The position numbers and the translations under genes are program-made. From positions 61,440 through 125,439 of the forward strand of contig CALJOK010000042.1 of the NCBI GenBank assembly GCA_937981555.1: a stretch of DNA of 64,000 nt. The letters run 5' to 3'. A model generated the notes under the pieces. It did no database searches. It worked only from the letters and a program-made list of their open reading frames with translations, and was not told the origin of the DNA. The stretch is from an uncultured Saprospiraceae bacterium (lineage in GTDB: Bacteria; Bacteroidota; Bacteroidia; Chitinophagales; Saprospiraceae). Below are positions 45,417 through 53,866 of the stretch, in pieces (the stretch's first letter is position 1; each line of letters begins with the position of its first letter).

Positions 45417-45677
45417 GACGTGCTATTTTTTTTATAAGAAATTGGTTAAAAAAATTGGTTTCAAAATAAAGAGTAATTCAAAAATAGAAAGTTGCTTAAA
45501 GATAAGAATGCTGAATTGAATAAGTTATTTTTCATTTAATATTTCGATCATTAAAACTAGGATTAAGATATTCAATATCTAATTAAGTTCATCTAACTTT
45601 TACCAAAAAAAAATACTCCCCCAGTTTTCGGTTGCTCACCAATTTTCATTTTCTCATTTTTACAGAAAAAATAAAAA

Positions 45678-46439
45678 ATGAATTTCAAAAAATTACACCA
45701 ACAAAAAGAACCATTATTATTAGCCAATGTTTGGGGTGCCTCAAGTGCTCAAGTCGCAGAAAAATTAAACTTCAAAGCTATCGGAACTTCTAGTTCAGCG
45801 ATCTCTAATTCCTTAGGTTATAACGATGGAGAAGAAATGAGTTTTGAAGAATTAGCATTTTTTGTAAAACGAATTTCCTCAAAAATAAACATTCCATTAT
45901 CTGTTGATTTGGAAGCAGGCTACAGTCGAGATCCAAAAACCATTGCTGATCACATCAAACAATTAGCTCAACTTGGAGTCGTTGGAATTAACTTGGAAGA
46001 TAGTATTGTCGAGGATGTAAGAGTATTGTTATCTGCCGAGGATTTTTCAAAAACTATTTCGAAAATAAAAAACATTTTAGAAAAAGAAGGCATCAATATT
46101 TTTCTAAATATTCGAACGGATACTTTTATTGTAAAAAATCAGAATCCAGTTGCAGAAACTTTTCGACGAATTCAACTTTATGAAAAAGCAGGTGCAGACG
46201 GTATTTTTGTACCTTGCATCACACAAGTGTCTGATATAAAATCCATGGTAGAAAATACTTCACTTCCCATCAATGTGATGTGCATGCCTAATCTACCTGA
46301 CTTTCCAACACTTCAAAAATTGGGCGTCAAAAGAATCAGCATGGGGAATTTTCTTTACGACCAAATGAATAGTTTTCTTGAAAAAAATCTTAACACTATT
46401 ATTCAACAAAATTCATTTCAACATATCTTCCAAAAATGA
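45678..46439 (+). CDS. Isocitrate lyase/PEP mutase superfamily protein
   Basis: 253 residues of the PEP mutase/isocitrate lyase fold. ANVWGASSAQVAEKLNFKAI, DLEAGYSRDP, GVVGINLEDS and GVKRISMGN correspond to the barrel strands with the metal-binding acidic residues (DLEAGY, NLEDS). The cysteine-containing catalytic loop of true isocitrate lyase is absent, so it is likelier a carboxyphosphonoenolpyruvate or oxaloacetate-lyase-like enzyme; the substrate is not known. It overlaps the Ada-like gene by four bases (ATGA), forming an operon. Confidence 0.87.
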   Translation: MNFKKLHQQKEPLLLANVWGASSAQVAEKLNFKAIGTSSSAISNSLGYNDGEEMSFEELAFFVKRISSKINIPLSVDLEAGYSRDPKTIADHIKQLAQLGVVGINLEDSIVEDVRVLLSAEDFSKTISKIKNILEKEGINIFLNIRTDTFIVKNQNPVAETFRRIQLYEKAGADGIFVPCITQVSDIKSMVENTSLPINVMCMPNLPDFPTLQKLGVKRISMGNFLYDQMNSFLEKNLNTIIQQNSFQHIFQK

Positions 46440-47485
46440 TCATCAACGATAAAAATAAAATTGACACTTACTATCAAGCATTACTCGAAAGAGATCAAAG
46501 CTATGTTGGAATTTTTTATGTCGGCGTAAAAACAACTTCGGTTTTTTGTATTGCAACTTGTCGAGCAAGAAAACCAAAATTGAAAAATGTAGCATTTTAT
46601 CCCAACTTCAAAGAAGCGTTAGATAATGGTTTTCGACCTTGCAAAATCTGTAAACCAACTCAAAATGCAAACCAAGCTCCTGAGCAAGTGGAACGTGCAA
46701 TCGAGATGGTCAAAAAAAATCCAAAAGAGAAAATTACAGATTTTCGACTAAAAGAAAATAATATTAGTGCGGACTTAGTTCGAAGATGGTTTAACAAAAA
46801 TTACGGTTTGACCTTTCATGCTTACCAGAGAATGTATCGAATCAATAATGCATTTATGGAATTGAAGCATGGAAAGAAAACAACTGAAACTGCCTTCGAT
46901 ACAAGTTACGAATCATTGAGCGGATTTGGATATACTTATAAAAAACTGTTAGGGAAGTCGCCAAAAAAAAGTGGGGAGAAAACGATTATTCTAATCAGTC
47001 GGTTGACTACCCCTTTGGGGCCAATGTTTGTTTGTGCGACAGAAAATGGAATTTGTTTATTAGAATTTGTTGATCGGAAAATGCTGGAAACAGAATTTAA
47101 AGATTTACAAAAATTACTCAATGCAAAAATCTTAGTAGGTGAAAATCAACACATCAAACAAGCTAAAAAAGAGATCGAAGAATATTTTGAGGGGAAACGT
47201 AAAAACTTTGAGGTCAATATAGAATTGGTCGGAACTGATTTTCAAAAATCAGTTTGGCGATCATTAATCAAAATTCCTTTTGGGAAAACATCAACTTACC
47301 AACTCCAAGCTAAAGCTATCGAAAAACCAAAAGCGATTCGAGCGATGGCATCAGCCAATGGCTACAACCGAATTTCCATCATGATTCCATGTCATCGAGT
47401 AATTGGAAGTAATGGTGAATTGCGAGGTTACGGAGGTGGGATAGAACGAAAGCGATGGCTTTTAGAGCATGAGCAGAAAATTTAA
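46436..47485 (+). CDS. ada: Ada-like bifunctional DNA methyl-phosphotriester/O6-alkylguanine repair regulator
   Basis: 349 residues. The N-terminal zinc domain keeps cysteines at 38, 42, 69 and 72 (VFCIATCRARKP, RPCKICKP), the same numbers as E. coli Ada, so it can accept methyl groups from phosphotriesters and switch on DNA binding. A middle AraC helix-turn-helix (about 85-180) and a C-terminal methyltransferase with MIPCHRVIG (Cys319) follow. It repairs O6-alkylguanine and senses alkylation. The PEP-mutase-like gene upstream overlaps it by four bases. A perfect 12-pair hairpin ends the unit. Confidence 0.95.
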   Translation: MIINDKNKIDTYYQALLERDQSYVGIFYVGVKTTSVFCIATCRARKPKLKNVAFYPNFKEALDNGFRPCKICKPTQNANQAPEQVERAIEMVKKNPKEKITDFRLKENNISADLVRRWFNKNYGLTFHAYQRMYRINNAFMELKHGKKTTETAFDTSYESLSGFGYTYKKLLGKSPKKSGEKTIILISRLTTPLGPMFVCATENGICLLEFVDRKMLETEFKDLQKLLNAKILVGENQHIKQAKKEIEEYFEGKRKNFEVNIELVGTDFQKSVWRSLIKIPFGKTSTYQLQAKAIEKPKAIRAMASANGYNRISIMIPCHRVIGSNGELRGYGGGIERKRWLLEHEQKI

Positions 47486-47516
47486 AACAAAAAATAATTA
47501 TCAAAACATGAATCGA

Positions 47517-47553
47517 TTAGGTATCGGATATCTTAAAGTTATCCGATACCTCT
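47517..47553. terminator. Terminator between ada and HAD genes
   Basis: AGGTATCGGATA (47519-47530) pairs with TATCCGATACCT (47540-47551), perfect stem with a nine-base loop, between convergent genes. Confidence 0.75.
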
Positions 47554-47579
47554 CATAATGATTACGTCTAGTTTTTTTC

Positions 47580-48188
47580 TTACAAAATATCCAACACCTG
47601 CAAATCTCTTCGCAATTGCTCTCCTGATTTAAAATGAATTCCTTGCATTCCATAATCTTCACACCCTTTAATATTTTTCAATGAATCATCAATAAAAACT
47701 GCCGTCGCAGGATTGATGTCAAATCTTTTGCAAGTCAAATCATAAATCTCTCGATTGGGTTTCATCATTTTTTCATCACCTGAAACTAAGATACCTTCGA
47801 ACCATTGCAAAAAATCATAATCACGCAATGCAACTGGAAAAGTCTCCGCACTCCAATTCGTCAAAGCATAAACTCGGTGCGTTTGCGCTTCAATTAATTC
47901 TTCCAAAATTGCCACCGTTGGTAAAATAGCACCTCCTAACATCTCTTCCCAACGTCCATAAAATGCTTCAATCTGAGAAGTGTACTTTGGAAATTTGTCC
48001 ACCAATATTTGAGTCGCATCAGCAAGAGGTCTTCCGCCATCTTGTTGCACATTCCAATCAGGTGTACAAATATTATTTAGGAAATATTCCATTTCCTCTT
48101 TATCATCAAATATCTTAGTGAATAAGCGACGAGGTTCCCAATCAATTAAAACACCTCCGAGGTCAAAAATTACTGTTTCAATTTGCAT
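47580..48188 (-). CDS. HAD-family phosphatase
   Basis: 202 residues. HAD motif I is VIFDLGGVLIDWEP (nucleophile Asp near 9), motif II lies near YALTNWSAETFP, motif III/IV include EKMMKPNREIYDLT and VFIDDSLKNIKG. A helical cap sits after motif I. It resembles the YihX/haloacid dehalogenase-like phosphatases active on sugar phosphates; substrate not known. Single gene; 417 bases upstream separate it from the large secreted protein gene. Confidence 0.9.
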   Translation of the reverse strand: MQIETVIFDLGGVLIDWEPRRLFTKIFDDKEEMEYFLNNICTPDWNVQQDGGRPLADATQILVDKFPKYTSQIEAFYGRWEEMLGGAILPTVAILEELIEAQTHRVYALTNWSAETFPVALRDYDFLQWFEGILVSGDEKMMKPNREIYDLTCKRFDINPATAVFIDDSLKNIKGCEDYGMQGIHFKSGEQLRRDLQVLDIL

Positions 48189-48605
48189 TTTTTTTTATTT
48201 TTTTGAAGAAAAAAACAAAGTTAAAATGTTGAGGGAAAAAATAGGTATTTAACGATCTAATTATTTTAAAACTCAAATACTGTTCTTTTACTCAAGTTCA
48301 AATAAATCTATGGTGGTTTTTGATATTAAAAACGTGGTTTTAAGAACATTTCAGTCCAATTATCCTTGATAACATTATGAATAAATATATTTCAAAGAAT
48401 TCTCTATTTTCTATGTCAAATAACTAAATTTAGCGAAATTTGTAAGCCTCTTCTTGAGTGCTTTCCAAAATCCGAATCAATGTAACTTTTCTTATCCTGT
48501 TTCAGCTTATCCAAAAAATTAACTCTTACTGATTATTCAATAATCTTTTTTGAACTAGTCTGCCTTATGGTAGAAAGTTAAACGCAACTTATTAATACGA
48601 TCAAC
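48189..48605. other. 417-base gap before the glycosidase-lectin gene
   Basis: No ORF and no tRNA or clear hairpin. It must hold the divergent upstream regions of the HAD gene and the large secreted gene. I could not place a Bacteroidota consensus promoter with confidence. Confidence 0.4.
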
Positions 48606-51600
48606 ATGAACTTTAAGCTCCCAATTCTTTTGATGCTACTTTTTAGCATAGGGTCAAATGCACAAGTAAATTATACTGCTAACGATGTAGTACCAGAATA
48701 CAATGACTACTTTCGAATGGGAATCAACCCTGGAAGTTATAATCAATGGACAGATGAACAATTGGCCGATCTTTCCGCAGGTAATCCTTATCTCGGAATT
48801 CCAGGAATCGGAACCAATGCTATTCGTCCAAGTCTTCCCGAAGTTTTTTTAGATACTTATGGATATGATGTTCGATTAGGAGCATTTCAATATTATCAAG
48901 ATTTGGGAATGGAGGAGAATGTTTGCTTTATGGGTTACCCCAATTTACAGCATCGAGATACTACGGTTTATTGCCAAGGTGCTTCGATAGGACATTTATT
49001 TTCCAATATGTATTTGCCGATTTGGGATGGAGGTTTGAATGGAACGCCTTACAATGATGATAATTATCTCGCAGCTTACACTTATGAAATGGTCACGCTT
49101 TACAAAGACTATGTTCGCTTTTGGGAAATCTGGAATGAGCCAAGTTTGGATAAATCAAATTACCGTGCGACACTTCCACCAGGTCATCCTGAAAGTTGGT
49201 GGGATAATGATCCTGACCCTTGCGATCTAGATATTCAAGCACCGGTGTATCATTATATCAGAATGTTGCGTGTGACTTACGATGTAATAAAGACAGTTGA
49301 CCCTGATGCTTACGTGACACTTGGTGGAGTTGGATATTATAGTTTTTTTGATGTGCTCTGTAGAAATACAGACAACCCGGTGGATGGAAGTGTTACTCCT
49401 GAATATCCTTTGGCAGGAGGAGCATATTTTGATGCCGTTGGGATTCATACTTATCCGCACTTTGATGGAAGTACGATCTTTTTAAATAATGGCCAGTTAG
49501 TTTATGAGCGTCATTCTGATGCAGCAGCAGATGGAATTGTTTTGGCAAAAAATGGTCGCCAAGCCATCATGGAAGGTTACGGTTATGACGGAGTTACTTT
49601 TCCAAAAAAGGAATTTCTGATCACCGAAATAAATGTCCCTCGATTGTCTTTTGAAACATTTATGGGTTCAGCAGAATCGCAAAGAAATTTTATTACCAAG
49701 GCATTAATCACTTCGATGTCAAATGGAATTAATCAATTACATTTTTATAATTTAGGAGATATAGAAGAAGAAGCGGATGCAGATTCCTGGTTTGATGTGA
49801 TGGGTTTTTATGGAAACTTAGAAGCTACCCCACCCTACAATCAAGAGAGAAATGAATCAGGAGTTGCTTACAAAACAGCCAACGATGTTTTATTTAAAAC
49901 AGAGTGGGATTCCTTACGGTCAGCTCAATTAAATTTACCTCCCGATATACGAGGTGGTGCAGTTATAGATGAAGCAGGCGAATACACTTATGTCCTTTGG
50001 GCGAAGACAACGATAGATAGTTCGGAGGCAGCTAGTGCTGTTTATAATTTTCCAGTTTCGCTAAATATCTCAAATTTATATAAAAAAGAATGGGACTATT
50101 GTGAGACACTTTTTGAAGACTATATTGGTTCTCAAGGCATTGCATTAGATGCGACACCAACTTTCTTTTCAGTCAATCCAACAGTACTTGACACAACGGA
50201 TTATGACATTTCAGATTGTACAGAAACAGTTGATGGATTCAACTATATCGGTCAATTTTTAGGACATAAATATTTCCGTTCTAACAGCGCTCTTACTTGG
50301 GAAGAAGCGAAAATATATTGCGAAGATAGAGGTGGATATTTAGTTGAAATAAATAGCTATTCAGAAAATGATTTTGTTAAAAATCAACTATCAGCTCCCG
50401 TATTCATTGGATTGAGCGATGGTGAAGTCGAAGGAACTTTGACTTGGGCCAATGGCGAACCTTTAAGTTTTAACAATATTGACAATTGTAGTATTTGCAC
50501 TCCCAACTCAGAAGAAAATGATTATTTGATGTTGCATTCTTGGGATGGAAAATGGAGCTACAATGCATCTTATGTAGCTAAAAATTTCGTCATGGAATTG
50601 GATTGCTCCAATACAACTCCTCCGAATAATGGCGGTGGCGGAATGGCTAATTGTGATGATCCAGTTCCTGGTTTTTCTCTACTAGGAGAACTCGGAGGAA
50701 AACAATATTTCATCTCTGATGGAGCTAATAATTGGAACGATTCCCGAGCACTTGCACAAATGCAAGGCGGCGATATTATTGTCATCAATGATGAAGTAGA
50801 AAACCTTTTTATCCAAAGTAAAATAAATGAAATGGTTCATATCGGTTTGTCCGATAACGAAGTCGAAGGAACTTTAAAGTGGGTAGATGGTACTGACGTT
50901 TCTTACGAAAATTATGATATTTGTAGTTTTTGCCAAGGTAATACAGAAGATAATGATAACCTTGTAATGCACTCTTGGAATGGTGGTTGGAGTTACTCTA
51001 CTAACATTCAAAGTTTTAGATCTATCATGGAAAGAGAGTGCGATCCCATGAATGGTGGTGGCGGTGGAAATACTGGAAATAACTGTGAGGTTAATTTTGC
51101 ACTTAACCAAACCGTAACTCAATCTGGAACGCAAGTAAATGCCGAAGCATCTAGAGCAGTTGATGGAAATACCGATGGTAATTTCTGGGGAGGAAATTCT
51201 ACTTCTTTGACTAATTGGGTCGCTCAACCTTATTTAGAAATTGATCTTGGAGAAGTGAAAGATATTGAAAAAATCGAAGTGTGGAATCGAGAAGATTGCT
51301 GCATGGATTTGTTATCTAATTATCATATTTTAGTTTCTAACAATCCTTTTACAAATTCTGATTTAAATGCCACGATCAATCAAGTTGGCGTAACAAATTA
51401 TTTTCAAGCAACTACCGCAGCTCGACCAACAACTCAAAGTGTTGGTATCTCTGGACGATATATTCGACTTCAGTTAGCTGGTGTTTCCTTCTTGGCGGTT
51501 TCTGAAATAAAAGTAATTGGATGTGAAGGTGGTGGAACTGGAGGTGGTTGTCCTGATGCCGGAACGCCATGCGATGACAATGACTCAACTACATTGAATG

Positions 51601-52697
51601 ATGTTGAAGATGGAAATTGTAATTGTGCAGGAACTCCTGACACAGGAAATATGGGTTGTATCACGACCAGTAATTTAGCATTAAATCAACCAACTAGTCA
51701 ATCTTCTACATTGACTGCAGGAGGAATCGAAGGTGCGTCAAGTAAAGGGGTGGATGGAAATACCAATGGAATATATTTTACAGGGCAACCATCTGAATCT
51801 TCTGTTTCTGCTACGCAAAATACATTTCAACCTTGGTGGGAAGTAAACTTGGAAGGCAATTTTTTGATTGAAAATATTAACTTTTTTAATCGAACTGACG
51901 GAAATGATCGTACTCAGAATTGCTACGTACTTATTTCTAATAATCCTTTTACATCTGACAATTTAGATGTAGCTAGAACGGAAGCAACCTACGAATATTA
52001 TATTTCAGGCTTAGTTGGTTCACCTACCGAAATTTTTCCAAACGTAGAAGGACAATATATTCGAATTCAAATGGAAGGATCAGGTTATCTATTGGTAGCA
52101 GAGTTAGAAGCCTTCGGATGCCAAGCTACGAATGTTTCAACTTTTGTAGTACCAAATCTTTTAATATTTAATGCAGGAAAAACAGGACAATCATCAGATA
52201 TAAATTGGACAATGTTTAAAGATGAATTTGTGGAGAAATACGAAGTGGAAGTAGCTTCTACTCAAGATGACTTCACTCATTTAGAAACCATCGAATCACT
52301 TAGTTCTGACAATTCTAGCCAATATCAACTCTTCGATCGAAAACCTTCAGAAGGGCAAAATTTCTACCGACTTAAAGTGATTAAAAAAGATGGAGATTTT
52401 TATTATTCGACTGCTCGACAAGTTAATTTTAATTTCGATTTTAAATCCATCTATTTATTTCCTAATCCAACGAATAATGTAATTTACTTGACGATGCGAG
52501 ATTTTGCTGGACAAAAAGCAACCGTCGAAATTTATAATAATATTGGACAAAAGATGGATAGTCGCGATTATGAATCTTTCCCGTTGGAACCTTCTATGTT
52601 TGATGTAAGTAATTACGTAAATGGAATTTATTCAATTGTGGTTAAGTTAGAGAATAAAAGAAGTGTGGCGAAAAAGTTTGTGATAGGAAAATTGTAA
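48606..52697 (+). CDS. Secreted glycosidase-like protein with C-type lectin and discoidin domains
   Basis: 1363 residues. Signal peptide ending SNAQ (20). 30-500: a TIM-barrel glycosidase-like domain, with RFWEIWNEPSLD (Glu178 as acid/base) and FLITEINVPRL (Glu341 as nucleophile), as in clan A retaining enzymes. 545-668 and 688-812: two C-type-lectin-like domains (FIGLSDGEVEGTLTWANGEP; HIGLSDNEVEGTLKWVDG). 826-973 and 1017-1175: discoidin/F5-8C-like carbohydrate-binding domains (NFALNQTVTQSG, SNLALNQPTSQS), joined by a Cys-rich linker (CPDAGTPCDDNDSTTLNDVE) seen in Saprospiraceae surface proteins. 1283-1363: T9SS sorting domain (LFPNPTNNVIYL). Together they suggest a surface enzyme that binds and cuts a glycan; the substrate is unknown. 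Confidence 0.87.
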   Translation: MNFKLPILLMLLFSIGSNAQVNYTANDVVPEYNDYFRMGINPGSYNQWTDEQLADLSAGNPYLGIPGIGTNAIRPSLPEVFLDTYGYDVRLGAFQYYQDLGMEENVCFMGYPNLQHRDTTVYCQGASIGHLFSNMYLPIWDGGLNGTPYNDDNYLAAYTYEMVTLYKDYVRFWEIWNEPSLDKSNYRATLPPGHPESWWDNDPDPCDLDIQAPVYHYIRMLRVTYDVIKTVDPDAYVTLGGVGYYSFFDVLCRNTDNPVDGSVTPEYPLAGGAYFDAVGIHTYPHFDGSTIFLNNGQLVYERHSDAAADGIVLAKNGRQAIMEGYGYDGVTFPKKEFLITEINVPRLSFETFMGSAESQRNFITKALITSMSNGINQLHFYNLGDIEEEADADSWFDVMGFYGNLEATPPYNQERNESGVAYKTANDVLFKTEWDSLRSAQLNLPPDIRGGAVIDEAGEYTYVLWAKTTIDSSEAASAVYNFPVSLNISNLYKKEWDYCETLFEDYIGSQGIALDATPTFFSVNPTVLDTTDYDISDCTETVDGFNYIGQFLGHKYFRSNSALTWEEAKIYCEDRGGYLVEINSYSENDFVKNQLSAPVFIGLSDGEVEGTLTWANGEPLSFNNIDNCSICTPNSEENDYLMLHSWDGKWSYNASYVAKNFVMELDCSNTTPPNNGGGGMANCDDPVPGFSLLGELGGKQYFISDGANNWNDSRALAQMQGGDIIVINDEVENLFIQSKINEMVHIGLSDNEVEGTLKWVDGTDVSYENYDICSFCQGNTEDNDNLVMHSWNGGWSYSTNIQSFRSIMERECDPMNGGGGGNTGNNCEVNFALNQTVTQSGTQVNAEASRAVDGNTDGNFWGGNSTSLTNWVAQPYLEIDLGEVKDIEKIEVWNREDCCMDLLSNYHILVSNNPFTNSDLNATINQVGVTNYFQATTAARPTTQSVGISGRYIRLQLAGVSFLAVSEIKVIGCEGGGTGGGCPDAGTPCDDNDSTTLNDVEDGNCNCAGTPDTGNMGCITTSNLALNQPTSQSSTLTAGGIEGASSKGVDGNTNGIYFTGQPSESSVSATQNTFQPWWEVNLEGNFLIENINFFNRTDGNDRTQNCYVLISNNPFTSDNLDVARTEATYEYYISGLVGSPTEIFPNVEGQYIRIQMEGSGYLLVAELEAFGCQATNVSTFVVPNLLIFNAGKTGQSSDINWTMFKDEFVEKYEVEVASTQDDFTHLETIESLSSDNSSQYQLFDRKPSEGQNFYRLKVIKKDGDFYYSTARQVNFNFDFKSIYLFPNPTNNVIYLTMRDFAGQKATVEIYNNIGQKMDSRDYESFPLEPSMFDVSNYVNGIYSIVVKLENKRSVAKKFVIGKL

Positions 52698-52718
52698 ACA
52701 TACAATTAATTGTATATT

Positions 52719-52758
52719 TAGGGCTGTTAGTGCTTGACGCACTAACAGCCCTTTTTTA
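52719..52758 (+). terminator. Terminator of the glycosidase-lectin gene
   Basis: GGGCTGTTAGTGC (52721-52733) is perfectly complementary to GCACTAACAGCCC (52739-52751), then T6. Confidence 0.92.
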
Positions 52759-52865
52759 TAAAAAGAATTATTTAAGATTTTTAAGGTGACTAATGTTTTT
52801 GAGCTTAGTCTTATTATTAGTCAAAAAAAAAATTAAATTTACGATTCACCAAAACCCATAATTCA

Positions 52866-53417
52866 ATGAGTTCTGAAAATGAAAATCCAAAAGAAGAAAA
52901 AGATCCTAAAGTGGACGATAAAAATATGTTTGAAGAAGCAGCTGATTCTTTAAGCAAAGGATACGAAGAGAAAAAAGATGCCGTTAGTAAATCAATTACC
53001 GATACTAAAGATTCAGTTAGTAAATCAATTGATTCAGGTGTCAAAAAAACGAAAAGCTTTTTCCGTAAAGTTTTTATCTTTTCCTTAATCAGTTTAGTTC
53101 TCGCAGGCGTAGGTTATATGCTTTGGGCCAATTGGACTTATAGCGAAGGTACTCGGACTGGTTATATGATGAAAATTTCGAAGAAAGGGTATGTCTTTAA
53201 AACCTATGAAGGGCAACTGAATTTAGGTGGATTACAGGAAGATAATTCTAGTGTTTTAGGTAATGTTTGGAGTTTTTCTCTTGAAGAAGATTACCTTTCT
53301 AAAAAACTAGAAGAGATGGAAGGAAAAAAAGTTCAGGTTCGTTATAAAGAAATCAATAAGGCAATGCCTTGGCAAGGTGAGACAAATTATTATGTCTACG
53401 ATATAGTGGAGAAATGA
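52866..53417 (+). CDS. Conserved single-pass membrane protein
   Basis: 183 residues: an acidic and Lys-rich, coiled-coil-like N-terminus (to about 60, with the near repeat DAVSKSITDTKDSVSKSI), one transmembrane helix (about 70-90), then a beta-rich domain starting YSEGTRTGYMMKISKKGYVF. This C-terminal pattern is a widespread Bacteroidota family, sometimes labelled 6-phosphogluconate dehydrogenase in databases without any catalytic match. I see no enzyme motif. Function unknown. Confidence 0.72.
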   Translation: MSSENENPKEEKDPKVDDKNMFEEAADSLSKGYEEKKDAVSKSITDTKDSVSKSIDSGVKKTKSFFRKVFIFSLISLVLAGVGYMLWANWTYSEGTRTGYMMKISKKGYVFKTYEGQLNLGGLQEDNSSVLGNVWSFSLEEDYLSKKLEEMEGKKVQVRYKEINKAMPWQGETNYYVYDIVEK

Positions 53418-53419
53418 TA

Positions 53420-53488
53420 AATATCGAATATTCAACAAGGAATATCCAATTTTCAACATTGGTGATTGGATATTCTTTGTTCGATATT
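53420..53488. repeat. Imperfect inverted repeat after 53417
   Basis: AACAAGGAATATCCAAT (about 53434-53450) pairs with ATTGGATATTCTTTGTT (about 53465-53481) at 16 of 17 bases, and ATATCGAA / TCGATAT extend it around a small bulge. It could be a terminator without a T-run or a dispersed intergenic repeat. Confidence 0.5.
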
Positions 53489-53740
53489 AGATAATCTCCT
53501 CCTACCCTACTATTATTTTTCTCTAAAAAATAAGCTCCCGTTTTTAACTCTTGTAATTTTATTGTTATAAAATTTCCATTCACTTGCTGGTTGCTGTTTT
53601 CCAAAAATAAAAGTTCTCGCAAGTCATAAATTTTCACTAATGCATTTTCTCAAATCAATTTTAATTCTTTGAAAACTGGATTTATTTTCGCGATCGAAGG
53701 ATAATGTAATTGTATTGTTATAAAAACTGGTAACTGCACT
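53460..53740 (-). pseudogene. Remnant of a T9SS C-terminal sorting domain
   Basis: Minus-strand frame starting near 53740 reads INPVFKELKLI, then a TGA at 53650-53652, then ENALVKIYDLRELLFLE and QQVNGNFITIKLQELKTGAY, which is the Por_Sec sorting-domain pattern (PNP-type start, VKIYDL, LKTGxYFL) with an in-frame stop. No complete protein surrounds it. It is the decayed end of a former secreted-protein gene. Confidence 0.7.
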
Positions 53741-53808
53741 CAAATCAGTGATATTTTATGATTAGGAAGGTGAACTACTCCGAAACTCCTTCTTCGAAAT
53801 ACGGCACA

Positions 53809-53850
53809 AAAAAAGCACTTTCCAAATTAATGAAAAGTGCCTTTTTAATA
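53809..53850 (-). terminator. Terminator of the AGCS symporter gene
   Basis: AAAAGCACTTT pairs with AAAGTGC-CTTTTT around about ten bases (53811-53848), 20 bases beyond the stop. Confidence 0.75.
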
Positions 53851-53866
53851 TATCTATACTTAGTTT

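Noticed and set aside
45678..46439. Calling the PEP-mutase-like gene isocitrate lyase (aceA)
   Set aside because: It is only about 250 residues and lacks the catalytic cysteine loop of isocitrate lyase.
52866..53417. Calling this gene 6-phosphogluconate dehydrogenase, a label used for similar proteins
   Set aside because: No Rossmann motif, too short, and it has a transmembrane helix; the label has no support in the sequence.
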